From G965247265 sp965247265 (GTDB lineage: Bacteria > Pseudomonadota > Gammaproteobacteria > UBA4575): a DNA stretch of 64,000 nucleotides. Where the stretch lies: the NCBI GenBank assembly GCA_965247265.1, contig OZ252002.1, forward strand, positions 1,922,001-1,986,000, given 5' to 3'. Of the stretch, positions 18,274 through 27,624 are shown piece by piece (positions within the stretch are counted from its first letter, which is position 1; each line of letters starts with the position of its first letter). Below the pieces are notes generated by a model. That model saw only the letters and a list, made by a program, of their open reading frames with translations. It ran no database searches and was not told the origin of the DNA. The translations under genes and the position numbers were made by a program.

Positions 18274-19668
18274 TTAGGATGTTAAGTATGCTTGATATAT
18301 CTCCGACGACTTCAGAATATAGCTTCGCCCTTCAACTACAAACCCATCCAACTTATGTTCTATGGCAAATGATGAAAGATCATCTATTTTGTTTATAAAT
18401 CCTTTACCATTGAAGTTCAGTGAAGTGTTGCATAAGACTCCGTAACCAGTACGTTTCTTGAATGCTATTAACAAGTTGTACAAGTTTAGATTTGTCGCAG
18501 ACGACACTGTCTGAATTCGAGCAGTTTTATTCACATGAGTAACTGCCGCTAGCGCATCCATCGTTACATTATAAGTATAAAGCATATGCGGACTCTCGTG
18601 GTTACAACCAAACCAACGTGCACCATCTTCTTCTAAACATACAGGAGCGATAAGGCGAAATTGCTCGCGCTGTTTGATCTCATTCAACCGCGTTTTAGTG
18701 CTTTCTCGGAATGGCGCAGCAAGAATTGAACGGTTACCTAAAGCGCGCGGCCCGATTTCATATTTACCATTGACCCACCCAAGAATAAGGTCTTTTGCCA
18801 ACATGTCGGCAATCATCTTGTCATCAGCTTCGTATAGGTCATACAGTTTCTCATTGAAAGACTCGGTTGTGTCGAATTACAGGCCTGAATAGACATTCCA
18901 ATCGATTTCTGGATTACCTGTATAGTGAAACTGAGCATCAATGGCTGTCCCAATTGCAGAACCTGAATCGTTAGCAACGGGTGGCACGAAGACCTCTGGA
19001 AAAAGGCCCGATTCCTTCCATTTAGTGTTCCAGTCACAATTCAGACCACATCCACCAGCGATGATCAGAGGAATTCTCTTATTCATGTTCGCTTTAGCGA
19101 ATTGATAAAAAATATCAAAAATTTTGTCACTAAAAATACCTGCAAAATTCCGAAATTCTGGATCATCTATCCCTACGTTGTAGTATCGCGAATGCTCAAG
19201 ATCTTTGTACAAACTTAGTCGAATATGTGATGAACCCAATAGAAAGTCGATCAACTCAATCTCTTCTGAAGAAGGTGTGCTCCGATTCGAGAAAGAAGCT
19301 AAAGCCATAAGTTTCCCAGCATCTGAAAAGCGAGAAAAGGGTGCATTCTTTGGGAAGGTTGGATCGGCCAAGCCGTAAATCGAGGTATAGCGATTACCAG
19401 GCTCATTCAGAACATTGGCAAGCAGTGTTATTTTCAGACTAGAATCAATTTCGTAGAAAGCTCCGATCGCACCTTCCCAAATTAACGCATAACAAGGATC
19501 ACCTTTCGGTAGATTTGACATACCGAAAGCACAGAGTAAATGCGACCGCTCGTGAGATGACGAAAAATAGTGGACTGGCTTTCCTAAAAAGTGCCGTTTG
19601 TCTTGTATGATGTCATCCATAGTCAAGCCACGATAACCGACATAAGGTTGTGGCCCGAACAACCTCAC
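18274..19668 (-). pseudogene. NodU/CmcH-family carbamoyltransferase, truncated and with a nonsense codon
   Basis: One frame from 19668 to 18274 interrupted by a single TAA near 18877. The upstream part has the Kae1-like ATP domain piece IPLIIAGGCGLNCDWN and VFVPPVANDSGSAIG; the downstream part has the family hallmark KYEIGPRALGNRSILAAP, LNEIKQREQFRLIAPVCLEE and YGVLCNTSLNFNGKG. About 464 codons in total versus about 550-600 in intact enzymes, so the extreme N-terminus with its HD metal site is also missing. Family members transfer carbamoyl from carbamoyl phosphate to sugar or antibiotic hydroxyls. Inactive here. Confidence 0.85.
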
Positions 19669-19680
19669 TCTGCATTTAAG

Positions 19681-19710
19681 TATGTCCGCTTTAGGTCGTT
19701 AACGGTCATT
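19681..19710. repeat. Palindromic intergenic element, copy 3
   Basis: tatgtccgct / aacggtcatt arms around a ttaggtcgtt loop; between the carbamoyltransferase and VOC-family remnants. Confidence 0.75.
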
Positions 19711-19728
19711 AATAAATTGAGGCTATAT

Positions 19729-20133
19729 TTAGACTTGTGAGCGCAGTTCAACGGTGTTGCCTTCTGGATCTTTAATATAAACTGATCTGCCTGTACCTTG
19801 AGCACCATATCGATCAGAAAATTCACCAACGTCAATGCTGTGAGATTTGAGGTAGTTTCTTATTTCTTCTTCACTGATCATCTTCAATTACAAACAAAAA
19901 TGATCCATATTATTTTCTGTTTTACTGGGTGGCCCACCACCTAATTTTCCTATTTTACTTTCTACTCTAACAAAATCTATTAAAGCATTCCCAGCTCTTA
20001 ATTGTGTTATACCAAATTCTGGCGAAGATTCTCGCTCAACTTTACAACCTAAAACTCCGGTATAGAAATCGAGCATTTCATTTATTTTTGAAGCTCGTAA
20101 AACTACATGATCAATTCCAACTATCTCAAACAT
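19729..20133 (-). pseudogene. VOC/glyoxalase-superfamily protein with a nonsense codon
   Basis: 135-codon frame with one internal TAA near 19888. The first half reads GIDHVVLRASKINEMLDFYTGVLGC with the metal-ligand His in the first strand, then MDHFCL; after the TAA it resumes with MISEEEIRNYLKSHSID and ends SVYIKDPEGNTVELRSQV, the hallmark metal-binding Glu strand. CAA-to-TAA would produce the stop. Length and order fit a complete single-domain VOC protein. It sits between two palindromic elements. Confidence 0.85.
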
Positions 20134-20157
20134 AATTAGCTACTCCAACTTTAATTA

Positions 20158-20190
20158 AATGTCCGTCCGCTTTGGTTCGAAAGCAGTCAA
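20158..20190. repeat. Palindromic intergenic element, copy 4
   Basis: aaatgtccgtccgct / aagcagtcaa arms with a ttggttcga loop and a small duplication of gtcc in the left arm; between the VOC remnant and the DUF427 gene. Confidence 0.65.
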
Positions 20191-20209
20191 AGAATGTATA
20201 CAATTATCT

Positions 20210-20491
20210 CTATTCAATAACTTCAACCCCACGCCAGAAAGCAACATATCCTTCAATATTCTTCACTTTATCTTTTGCGTCTGGATAACACCATGCAGAA
20301 TCTTCGTTTTTCTCTCCGCGGACATTAATTGTGTAGTAGCTCGCTTGTCCTTTCCAGTAACACGTAGTTTGTTTACTGCTTTTTTCTAAATACTCATAAT
20401 TAACCGAGTCAGACGGAAAGTAGTAGAAAGTATCGACAATAATCGTTTCATCACTCTCTGCAATAACTTCATTATTCCAAATTGCTTTCAT
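20210..20491 (-). CDS. DUF427 family protein
   Basis: 93 residues, complete. Matches the DUF427 pattern: MKAIWNNEVIAESDETIIV, YYFPSDSV, TTCYWKGQASYYTI, AWCYPDAKDKVKNIEGYVAFW. A small beta-barrel protein family of unknown biochemical role, common in bacteria. It lies between two palindromic elements (20158-20190 and 20511-20540), like a one-gene cassette. Confidence 0.9.
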   Translation of the reverse strand: MKAIWNNEVIAESDETIIVDTFYYFPSDSVNYEYLEKSSKQTTCYWKGQASYYTINVRGEKNEDSAWCYPDAKDKVKNIEGYVAFWRGVEVIE

Positions 20492-20510
20492 AATTCATTT
20501 CTATATTAAA

Positions 20511-20540
20511 TATGTCCGCTTTCGGCCAATAGAGACTATT
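20511..20540. repeat. Palindromic intergenic element, copy 5
   Basis: tatgtccgct / agagactatt arms with a ttcggccaat loop; right arm is degenerate. It separates the DUF427 gene from the zinc operon. Confidence 0.6.
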
Positions 20541-20554
20541 CAACTTAATATTGT

Positions 20555-20569
20555 TGTTATATCATAACA
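20555..20569 (+). promoter_or_regulatory. Zur-type operator
   Basis: The near-palindrome tgttatatcataaca with flanking att matches the gammaproteobacterial Zur consensus (aatgttatantataacatt). It lies 8 nt before the first ATG of a four-gene set that encodes zinc ABC-transport parts, which fits zinc-dependent repression. The close spacing implies a very short or leaderless 5' end for the first gene. Confidence 0.75.
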
Positions 20570-20576
20570 TTTGTAT

Positions 20577-20903
20577 ATGAAGCTTTATAAGTCACAAAAA
20601 CTAATCATAGCCTACTTTGTGCTTGCGTTAGTTAGCACTCAATTCGTGTTGGCTCAGCATAGCGCAACCCATCTTGATTCTGATAGTCACTCTCAACAAG
20701 ATAACGAGGATAGTAAAGGTGCCATTTGTCAAATTTGTGTTACTTCAAAAAATCTAGGTCAAGAATTTCTAGTTCAGTCACATTTATCATTTTCTGCATC
20801 TAAATCAAAACAACTTTCATCAAGCGTATTAAAGTACACTCCTCGATCAACTTGTAATAAGCCTTTTCGATCACAAGCGCCCCTACTCTTTTCTCTTAAA
20901 TAA
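20577..20903 (+). CDS. Small secreted protein of the zinc operon
   Basis: 108 residues from ATG 20577 (a TTG at 20571 is also in frame but overlaps the Zur site). Signal peptide residues 1-24 (core LIIAYFVLALVSTQFVLA). The mature part begins QHSATHLDSDSHSQQDN, His/Asp-rich, followed by ICQICVTSKNLGQEF, a CxxC pattern like DUF2946 proteins often encoded with metal transporters. It may bind zinc or assist uptake in the periplasm; inferred from composition and context. First gene of the Zur-type operon. Confidence 0.65.
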   Translation: MKLYKSQKLIIAYFVLALVSTQFVLAQHSATHLDSDSHSQQDNEDSKGAICQICVTSKNLGQEFLVQSHLSFSASKSKQLSSSVLKYTPRSTCNKPFRSQAPLLFSLK

Positions 20904-20934
20904 ACATTTTAATTAATTTTAAAGGGGGAAGATT

Positions 20935-22290
20935 ATGTCCAGATTATATTGCTGGGCGACTGTTTTTGCAGCAGTTGCCTTAATTACCTGTAGTCAAAAT
21001 GTATTTTCAGCTGAAAATACAGATTTGATAAGTTTAAAAAATGAAATAGCTGAAATGCGAAAGCTCTATGAGCAAAAAACAATGCTCTTAGAACAGAAAG
21101 TATCGTCATTGCAGTCACAACAAGAGGAACTTAAAAAGCAAGAACCCGCTACTCAAGTAGCGCGAACTCCTGCGACTAGCCAACGTAGTATTGGCTCAAA
21201 TGATTTCAATCCATCGATTAGCGCAATTCTGCAAGGGAAATATAATAGCTTTTCTAAACGAAATTCTGAATTTTCAGGCTTTGCAGTGGGCGAAGAAGGT
21301 GAACGGTCATCAAAAGGATTTACGCTCGATGAGACCGAGATTAATCTTGCTGCAAGCATCGATGACAAGTTCCGAGGAAGCTCAACTATTGCATTGGTGC
21401 AAGAAGATGGTACACAAGTAGAACTTGAAGAAGCATATATCGAAACCATTGGCCTGCCCTTTGGTGTTAGCGCAAAAGCGGGAAGATTTTTTGCATCCAT
21501 TGGATACTTAAATGAATACCATAGCCATGCAGATGACTTCACGGATCGTCCATTACCGTATCGGGTATTTCTAAACAAACAATATAACGATGATGGAATT
21601 CAAGCCTCATGGATTGCACCTACAGATTTATACACTGAGCTAGGTTTTGGATTATTCCGCGGCGGTGATTTCCCCGGTGGTGGAGAAGGTGATTCTAATG
21701 TCGGTGCGTGGACTGCTTTTGGTCGCATTGGTGGTGATATAGGTGACAACTCTGCCTGGCGATTGGGCTTATCAACATTACAAGTTGATGACTTAGAACG
21801 ATCCAGCAATGAAGATGAATTAGATTTTGTCGGCGATAACAAAATGTATATCGTTGATGGTCGTTATATTTGGGCGCCCACGGGAAACAATCGTGAGAAG
21901 GAACTAATTCTGCAAGCAGAGTATATGCGTCGCGATGAAGATGGAATCTACGATGATTTAGCTGCGGGTTCTGGCCCTGTTTCGTATGATGAAGATCAAT
22001 CTGGTTGGTATGCGCAAGGTATTTATAAGTTTCACCCACAATGGCGGTTAGGTGCACGCTACAGTCAACTTAACCCTGGCGATGTACCCACCGCATTAGT
22101 TGGAACAGCTTTGGATGATCAAAATCATGATCCGGAAAGTCTATCCTTGATGGCGGATTGGACGAATAGCGAATTTGGTCGTTTGCGCTTGCAATACAAC
22201 ATGGAAGAGCTTGCAGATGACAATCGTGACCATCAAATCACTCTTCAATACATTATGAGCATGGGTGCACATGCCGCACATCCATTTTGA
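20935..22290 (+). CDS. Outer-membrane porin-like beta-barrel of the zinc operon
   Basis: 451 residues; ATG at 20935 with GGGGAAG upstream. Signal peptide (residues 1-26, ending VFSA), then a coiled coil at about residues 30-70 (LKNEIAEMRKLYEQKT), a Pro/Thr linker, and a long beta-barrel with alternating strands (WRLGLSTLQVDDLER, WRLGARYSQLNPG, FGRLRLQYNMEEL), ending in Phe as outer-membrane barrels do. The coiled coil plus barrel layout is like trimeric porins found with zinc ABC genes. Likely zinc-inducible outer-membrane channel; specificity is inferred from the operon. Confidence 0.75.
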   Translation: MSRLYCWATVFAAVALITCSQNVFSAENTDLISLKNEIAEMRKLYEQKTMLLEQKVSSLQSQQEELKKQEPATQVARTPATSQRSIGSNDFNPSISAILQGKYNSFSKRNSEFSGFAVGEEGERSSKGFTLDETEINLAASIDDKFRGSSTIALVQEDGTQVELEEAYIETIGLPFGVSAKAGRFFASIGYLNEYHSHADDFTDRPLPYRVFLNKQYNDDGIQASWIAPTDLYTELGFGLFRGGDFPGGGEGDSNVGAWTAFGRIGGDIGDNSAWRLGLSTLQVDDLERSSNEDELDFVGDNKMYIVDGRYIWAPTGNNREKELILQAEYMRRDEDGIYDDLAAGSGPVSYDEDQSGWYAQGIYKFHPQWRLGARYSQLNPGDVPTALVGTALDDQNHDPESLSLMADWTNSEFGRLRLQYNMEELADDNRDHQITLQYIMSMGAHAAHPF

Positions 22291-22298
22291 GGTGAAGA

Positions 22299-23198
22299 AT
22301 GAATAAATATGTATTTTTTCTATTAATACTTTCATTTTTCCCAACGGCTTCTATAGCTAAATTAGACATTTTTGCGTGCGCTCCAGAATGGGGCGCACTT
22401 GCAAAAGAAATTGGTGGTGAAGAAGTTAAAGTATTTACTGCATCCAAGGCCTCGCAAGATATTCATCATCTTCGCGCAAAACCTAGTTTTTTAGCCAAAA
22501 TGCGAAAAACAGGGCTTGTGTTTTGCACCGGCGCATCACTTGAGTCAGGATGGCTTCCTGTTCTTTTGCAAAAAGCCGGAAGCTCTAAAGTACAGGCAGG
22601 ACAAGTGGGTCATTTACTTGCGAGTGAATACGTAGAAAGACTTGAACAAACCGAATCAGTAGATCGCTCTATGGGTGATGTACATGGTGAAGGCAACCCT
22701 CATGTTCACTTAAATCCAAATAACTTAATCTTAATAGCAGATGAACTAGCGGAACGATTATCGATACTTTCTCCTGATAAAGAGATGTATTTTTATAATA
22801 GGCTAGAAAACTTTAAGAAAAACTGGCAGCAATATATCGAGAATTGGAAACAAAAAGCTCAATCTATAACTAATAAAAATGTAGTGGTATATCATCAAAA
22901 TTGGATTTATTTACTGAATTGGTTAAATATAAATCGAGTTACCACGCTTGAACCTGTACCTGGCATTCCTCCACGTATTTCTCATTTAGAAAATGTTCTT
23001 GCATCCGTTAAAAACAAAGACATTACTGCAATATTGTTAACGCCCTATCAACAAAACAAAGCGGCTGCTTGGCTCTCTGAACATGCAAACATACCTGTGG
23101 TTACTCTTCCCTATACTGTTGGTGGGAGTAAAAATGCTACAGATTTGAAATCCTTATTTGATGAAACTCTGCATCTATTGCTTGAAGCGAGCGCGTGA
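22299..23198 (+). CDS. znuA: Zinc/manganese ABC-transporter substrate-binding protein
   Basis: 299 residues with a signal peptide (residues 1-20, FPTASIA). Cluster A-1 solute-binding protein features: FACAPEWGALAKEIGGEEV at the start, the first ligand His in QDIHHLRAKPS, a His/acidic loop MGDVHGEGNPHVHLNP, VVYHQNWIYLLNWL with the third His, and LEPVPGIPPRISHLENV. It starts 8 nt after the porin gene and overlaps the permease gene by 4 nt. Delivers Zn(II) to the inner-membrane permease. Confidence 0.9.
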   Translation: MNKYVFFLLILSFFPTASIAKLDIFACAPEWGALAKEIGGEEVKVFTASKASQDIHHLRAKPSFLAKMRKTGLVFCTGASLESGWLPVLLQKAGSSKVQAGQVGHLLASEYVERLEQTESVDRSMGDVHGEGNPHVHLNPNNLILIADELAERLSILSPDKEMYFYNRLENFKKNWQQYIENWKQKAQSITNKNVVVYHQNWIYLLNWLNINRVTTLEPVPGIPPRISHLENVLASVKNKDITAILLTPYQQNKAAAWLSEHANIPVVTLPYTVGGSKNATDLKSLFDETLHLLLEASA

Positions 23199-23959
23199 TT
23201 ATGTCTGCTGATTTAATTATTTTATTGCTTCCTGCCTTTGTAGCTGGGTGTTTAGTTGCATCAACACACGTGCCTCTTGGTATTGAAGTTTTAAAACGTG
23301 GAATTATTTTTATCGATCTAGCGATTGCACAAGTCGCGGCGATGGGTGTTGTGATTGGCCACGTGATTTTCCACAATTCAGGACAATTTCAATCACTTGC
23401 GCTTGCTTTAGTATTTGCCTTATTAGGGGGCGGATTATTTGCTTGGCTAGAATCAAAACAGTTTAAACATTTAGAAGCAATGATCGGCGCAGTTTTTGTA
23501 GTGAGTGCATCCATTACGATTCTTCTTCTTACCAAAGATCCTCATGGGATTGAAGCAATGGAAAAATTACTGGCCGGACAAGTGCTTTGGGTAAAATGGT
23601 GGCCAGATTTAGTCGTTACTTTAATCGTTTATTTAATGATTTTACTGGTCTGGTTTCGACGAAATATGAATAATTCATCTTTATTTTATTTCATATTTCC
23701 AATTGTGGTTACTTTTTCAGTTCAGATCGCTGGTATTTATCTAGTGTTTGCAAGCTTGATCTTGCCCGCAATTGCTACCTGCCAAATTAGCGGGAAATCT
23801 AAGTTACTAAGTGGTTACGCTGTAGCATTGCTGAGCGTAACTCTAGGATTAGTTTTCGCAGTATTCTTTGATCTTCCAACTGGGCCTATGATTGTATGCA
23901 CATACTTTGTAATATCCATGTTGCTGCTTCTAAGTACTTATAGATTCATCAAAATTTGA
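23195..23959 (+). CDS. znuB: Zinc/manganese ABC-transporter permease
   Basis: 254 residues with about seven to eight membrane segments. ABC-3 family signatures: LLPAFVAGCLVASTHVPLG at the start, RGIIFIDLAIAQVAAMGVVIG, and the C-terminal AGIYLVFASLILPAIA loop. Start is GTG 23195 (GTGA overlap with the previous stop) or ATG 23201. The operon ends here without the ATPase subunit (znuC), which must be supplied from elsewhere. The 210 bp after it show no clear terminator. Confidence 0.9.
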   Translation: MIMSADLIILLLPAFVAGCLVASTHVPLGIEVLKRGIIFIDLAIAQVAAMGVVIGHVIFHNSGQFQSLALALVFALLGGGLFAWLESKQFKHLEAMIGAVFVVSASITILLLTKDPHGIEAMEKLLAGQVLWVKWWPDLVVTLIVYLMILLVWFRRNMNNSSLFYFIFPIVVTFSVQIAGIYLVFASLILPAIATCQISGKSKLLSGYAVALLSVTLGLVFAVFFDLPTGPMIVCTYFVISMLLLLSTYRFIKI

Positions 23960-24169
23960 TTGATAATCCAATATGATTTATTTACAGATATTTCGGTACA
24001 AGGAAGTTCAAAGAAGTTTATCTACAGCCAGATAATTTGAGGGCCAGTATTGGGGCAAAATTGCATGTGATATTGAATTAAATCTATATAATTCAATTAC
24101 ATAAGTTAATTATCAAATAGCTACCGCCCCAGCTAAATGGCACTAATTTTGTTTTACTTATCCGGGAAT

Positions 24170-26992
24170 CTAGTCCACACCATCAATAAACGTTTCAACG
24201 AATGATTTTATCTTGCCAATAATGCGTTCTGTGATCGTGCCGCGTTCTTTGAGATTTGGACGCGTTTGCATGATGGCTATAACATCATCCCGTAATGGTG
24301 TTTTCTCGGTAAATAAATAATCGCCAATTACTTTTTGTAAGCCGTCAACATCAAGTTCCTCTGCCTCACTCAATTCTTGTACAGCTTTTTGCTTTTCTGT
24401 GTTCCAGTATTTCTCAAATGCTTCTCCTACATCGCCATCTTTGGGTATATCTGGGAAATGCTCTGCAATAAAGCGTTCGAAAAGTTCCTTTTTGCTGCGC
24501 AATTGCGTTTCAGAATCAAGAATACTAAGAATCGCTTTATGTTGTTTCTCCTGATCGGCTGGCTTGGCAGCCTGCATATTCTGCAATAGCGCAATGATAT
24601 AGCTGACATTGATTTCATCTCGGTGAATCAACTCCAGCTCAAAATCTATATCATCAAGGACCGAGACTTTTTCCTTCTGTTGATTGGTTTTTACCTTGTC
24701 ATACAAATCGAGACATTTGCTTTTGTAATCTTCAAAAAGTTGCTCATCCATAGCCAGATCATCAAAACTAAACTCAGTAAAACAGTTGAGTACGTTTTTA
24801 ATGCGTATGATTTCTCGGAAAGCTTGGATAAAACTGGCTTCGTCTTCTTCAGTATGTAATTCGTTCACACTATCAACCGTCGGAGCAATTGATAGCAATT
24901 CTGCAACTGCCTCGGCAAACCGCTCAATGTATTTCTCATAGGGCTGCAAAGTGATTTCTTCAATGGGGTCTTTGTTGGCAAATAACTCTATTGCTTGATC
25001 CGTGGCAGGTTTGAGATTACGAAAACACACCACATTTCCTTGTGATTTTTTTTGCCCCATGATGCGATTAGTACGCGAGTAGGCTTGGATCAGACCGTGG
25101 TACTTGAGGTTCTTATCAACGTATATGGTATTCAGAGGTTTGCTATCAAAGCCCGTTAAAAACATATTCACTACCAACAAAATATTCACCTGACGCGCCT
25201 TAACTCGCTTTCCAATATCTTTGTAATATAAATAAAAATTGTCTGTAGAAAAGTTAGTGCCAAACATGTTGTTATAGTTTTTGATATATTCTTCCAGTTT
25301 TTCACGACTGTGCTTATTCACTACACCACTAGTGGTTTCGGAAAAATCCGTTTCAATAAAGCCATTGGCATCACTATCGTCTTCATTGGCTTGATAGGAA
25401 AATATCGTACCGATTTTTAAATCATGCTCACCTGCTTCTTGTTTTTGTTTGAATAAATCATAGTATTTAATCAAAGTCTTAATATTAGACACGCAAAAAA
25501 ATGCAGCGAACTCACGACTGTGTGTTTTGCGATTATGGTTCGCAATGATGTAGTCGGTAATCGCATCGAGGCGTTCATCTGCCTCCATCACCTCAGCCGT
25601 ATCAATCGCCTCCACCTCAATATCTGCCACACCCTCTTTTTGCTTAACTGTGCGGATGTATTCAATTGAAAACTTGAGGACATTCTCATCACGAATCGCA
25701 TCAGTAATGACGTACTTATGCAAACACTCACCAAACAAATCCTTAGTAGTACGCTTTCCATGCACATTGGCGGCTGAGTTTTTGGCAAAAATGGGTGTGC
25801 CAGTGAAACCAAACATCTGCACATTTGTGAAATAGTCTTTGATACGCTTGTGAGTATTACCAAACTGGCTGCGGTGACATTCGTCAAAAATAAACACCAT
25901 ACGCTTGTCTTGCAATGAAGACATAGTTTTCAAGTATTTATCCTTGCTAATAGCAGTGTTGAATTTTTGCAAGGTGGTAACAATCAAGGGTGTTCTATCA
26001 CCAAACTGCTCGACAAGTTTTTTCGTGTTGTCCGTGCCATCCACGCTGCCATCGCTATAGCTGTTAAATTCTTTGATTGTATGGAAATCAAGGTCCTTCC
26101 TATCTACCACGAATACTACTTTGTGTACGTGTGGTGATTGGGTAAGAATCTGTGCAGTTTTAAAAGATGTGAGGGTTTTACCCGAACCTGTGGTGTGCCA
26201 GATATAACCAAATTTCTCAGTGTTCTTAACCTGCTCAACTATGGCTTCCACCGCATAGTATTGATACGGTCTCAACACCATCAGCATTTCATCGCTTTCA
26301 TGTAATACGATGTATTTGGTGATGAGTTTAGAAAGCTGGCACTTCTCAAGAAACTCCTCAGCAAATAAACTTAACTGTGTTATTTTTTTATTGTTTTTGT
26401 CGGCCCAAAAGAAGGTTTGCTTAAAGTCGCGCTTACCAACTTGATTATTGGCATAGTATTTAGTGTTTACCCCATTACTAATCACAAACAATTGAATATA
26501 ATTAAACAAGCCATAACCTGCTGCAAAGAAATGGTGGTGATAACGATTGGTTTGGTTGAATGCTTCTTTAAGTTCCAAACCACGACGTTTTAGTTCAATC
26601 TGGACTAAAGGCAAGCCGTTTACTAACAGAGTGACATCGTAACGATTGGTGTATTTTCCTTCCGTGGTGACTTGATGGGTTACCTGATATTCATTTTTGC
26701 ACCATTTAATTTGATCAATCAGTTCGATATACCCAAGCTCACCGTCGTCTTTAGTGTAATCAATCTTGTCGCGTAATATTTTGGCTTTCTCGAAGATATT
26801 CCCACGAGCGAGTTTGTTTAAGACTTGCTTAAACTCCTTATCCGACAAACTTACTTTGTTGTGCTTCTCAAGCTGACTTTTCAAGTTATTTATTAGTGCA
26901 GCTTCATCCTCAATACGCACCTTCCCAAAACCCAATGTTTCCAGTTGGACTATGAGATTATCTTCAAGCGTTTTTTTCGATTGAGTAGTCAT
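24170..26992 (-). CDS. hsdR: Type I restriction enzyme, R subunit
   Basis: 940 residues, full length. Order: N-terminal PD-(D/E)XK nuclease (NRYDVTLLVNGLPLVQIELKRRG), then SF2 translocase with motif I TTGSGKTLTSF, motif II IFDECHRSQFG, motif III FTGTPIF, and motif VI near AYSRTNRIMG; a helical C-terminal domain follows. Cleaves unmethylated DNA far from the site with HsdM/HsdS. It abuts the Abi_C-like gene (stop/start overlap at 26992) and is last in the minus-strand operon from 30962. Confidence 0.95.
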   Translation of the reverse strand: MTTQSKKTLEDNLIVQLETLGFGKVRIEDEAALINNLKSQLEKHNKVSLSDKEFKQVLNKLARGNIFEKAKILRDKIDYTKDDGELGYIELIDQIKWCKNEYQVTHQVTTEGKYTNRYDVTLLVNGLPLVQIELKRRGLELKEAFNQTNRYHHHFFAAGYGLFNYIQLFVISNGVNTKYYANNQVGKRDFKQTFFWADKNNKKITQLSLFAEEFLEKCQLSKLITKYIVLHESDEMLMVLRPYQYYAVEAIVEQVKNTEKFGYIWHTTGSGKTLTSFKTAQILTQSPHVHKVVFVVDRKDLDFHTIKEFNSYSDGSVDGTDNTKKLVEQFGDRTPLIVTTLQKFNTAISKDKYLKTMSSLQDKRMVFIFDECHRSQFGNTHKRIKDYFTNVQMFGFTGTPIFAKNSAANVHGKRTTKDLFGECLHKYVITDAIRDENVLKFSIEYIRTVKQKEGVADIEVEAIDTAEVMEADERLDAITDYIIANHNRKTHSREFAAFFCVSNIKTLIKYYDLFKQKQEAGEHDLKIGTIFSYQANEDDSDANGFIETDFSETTSGVVNKHSREKLEEYIKNYNNMFGTNFSTDNFYLYYKDIGKRVKARQVNILLVVNMFLTGFDSKPLNTIYVDKNLKYHGLIQAYSRTNRIMGQKKSQGNVVCFRNLKPATDQAIELFANKDPIEEITLQPYEKYIERFAEAVAELLSIAPTVDSVNELHTEEDEASFIQAFREIIRIKNVLNCFTEFSFDDLAMDEQLFEDYKSKCLDLYDKVKTNQQKEKVSVLDDIDFELELIHRDEINVSYIIALLQNMQAAKPADQEKQHKAILSILDSETQLRSKKELFERFIAEHFPDIPKDGDVGEAFEKYWNTEKQKAVQELSEAEELDVDGLQKVIGDYLFTEKTPLRDDVIAIMQTRPNLKERGTITERIIGKIKSFVETFIDGVD

Positions 26993-27612
26993 TATTCTTC
27001 TGGGTTATTTTCTATAAGATAATCACCAAGTCGGACTTCGCATGTCTCAGGCTCTTGTTCAAATAACGCTTTGCTATGTCTTACTTTGCCATCAAGTGGA
27101 TACTGATCGTCCAGGTAATCATTGAATTCCTCGTTTTCGTCATATTGGACTTCATCATCTGTGAGTCGATCTAGTTTTCTAAGCATATACGTACATATAC
27201 TGTCAGTCATACCAATGACCATTTCCGAAAAATCTGCATCATTTATTTGATCTTTAAGCGATGCTTTACCGTGGCTTATATCGCAATGTTGATTCCTCAA
27301 TTCTCCGAGGCAATGAACTACTGAGCCAAACCTTTTGGATAAATCAGAATCGAAAGATACGCTATCTTCCGAGAGCACAGACAACGCTCTTTTGAAAAGC
27401 GGTTGAAAATCAGAGGAATCAAGTTTATGGAGTGGCTCTTGCCTCAATAAATGTATAACTAGCTTAGAGATTCCCTCTATTACCGATTTACACGTTTCAA
27501 TTGTAATGTCTGGTTTCTCTTCAATGTATACCTCCACCACATCAAGTAAGCTGTCGTAATATTCTAGCTTGTGCTTTTTAATCCTTTTTATTTCTTTTCG
27601 TAATTTTTCCAT
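26992..27612 (-). CDS. Abi_C-like accessory protein of the type I locus
   Basis: 206 residues, mainly helical: an N-terminal charged helix (MEKLRKEIKRIKKH), then ETCKSVIEGISKLVIHLL, FKRALSVL, and CLGELRNQHCDISHGKAS near residues 105-125. The 'LRN..G..HG' type segment is typical of the abortive-infection C-terminal (Abi_C) family, thought to be HEPN-like. The tail is highly acidic. Located between hsdS and hsdR with a 1-nt overlap to hsdR, so it is translated together with them. May act as a back-up defence or regulate restriction; inferred. Confidence 0.7.
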   Translation of the reverse strand: MEKLRKEIKRIKKHKLEYYDSLLDVVEVYIEEKPDITIETCKSVIEGISKLVIHLLRQEPLHKLDSSDFQPLFKRALSVLSEDSVSFDSDLSKRFGSVVHCLGELRNQHCDISHGKASLKDQINDADFSEMVIGMTDSICTYMLRKLDRLTDDEVQYDENEEFNDYLDDQYPLDGKVRHSKALFEQEPETCEVRLGDYLIENNPEE

Positions 27613-27624
27613 ACCTAATTTGAA

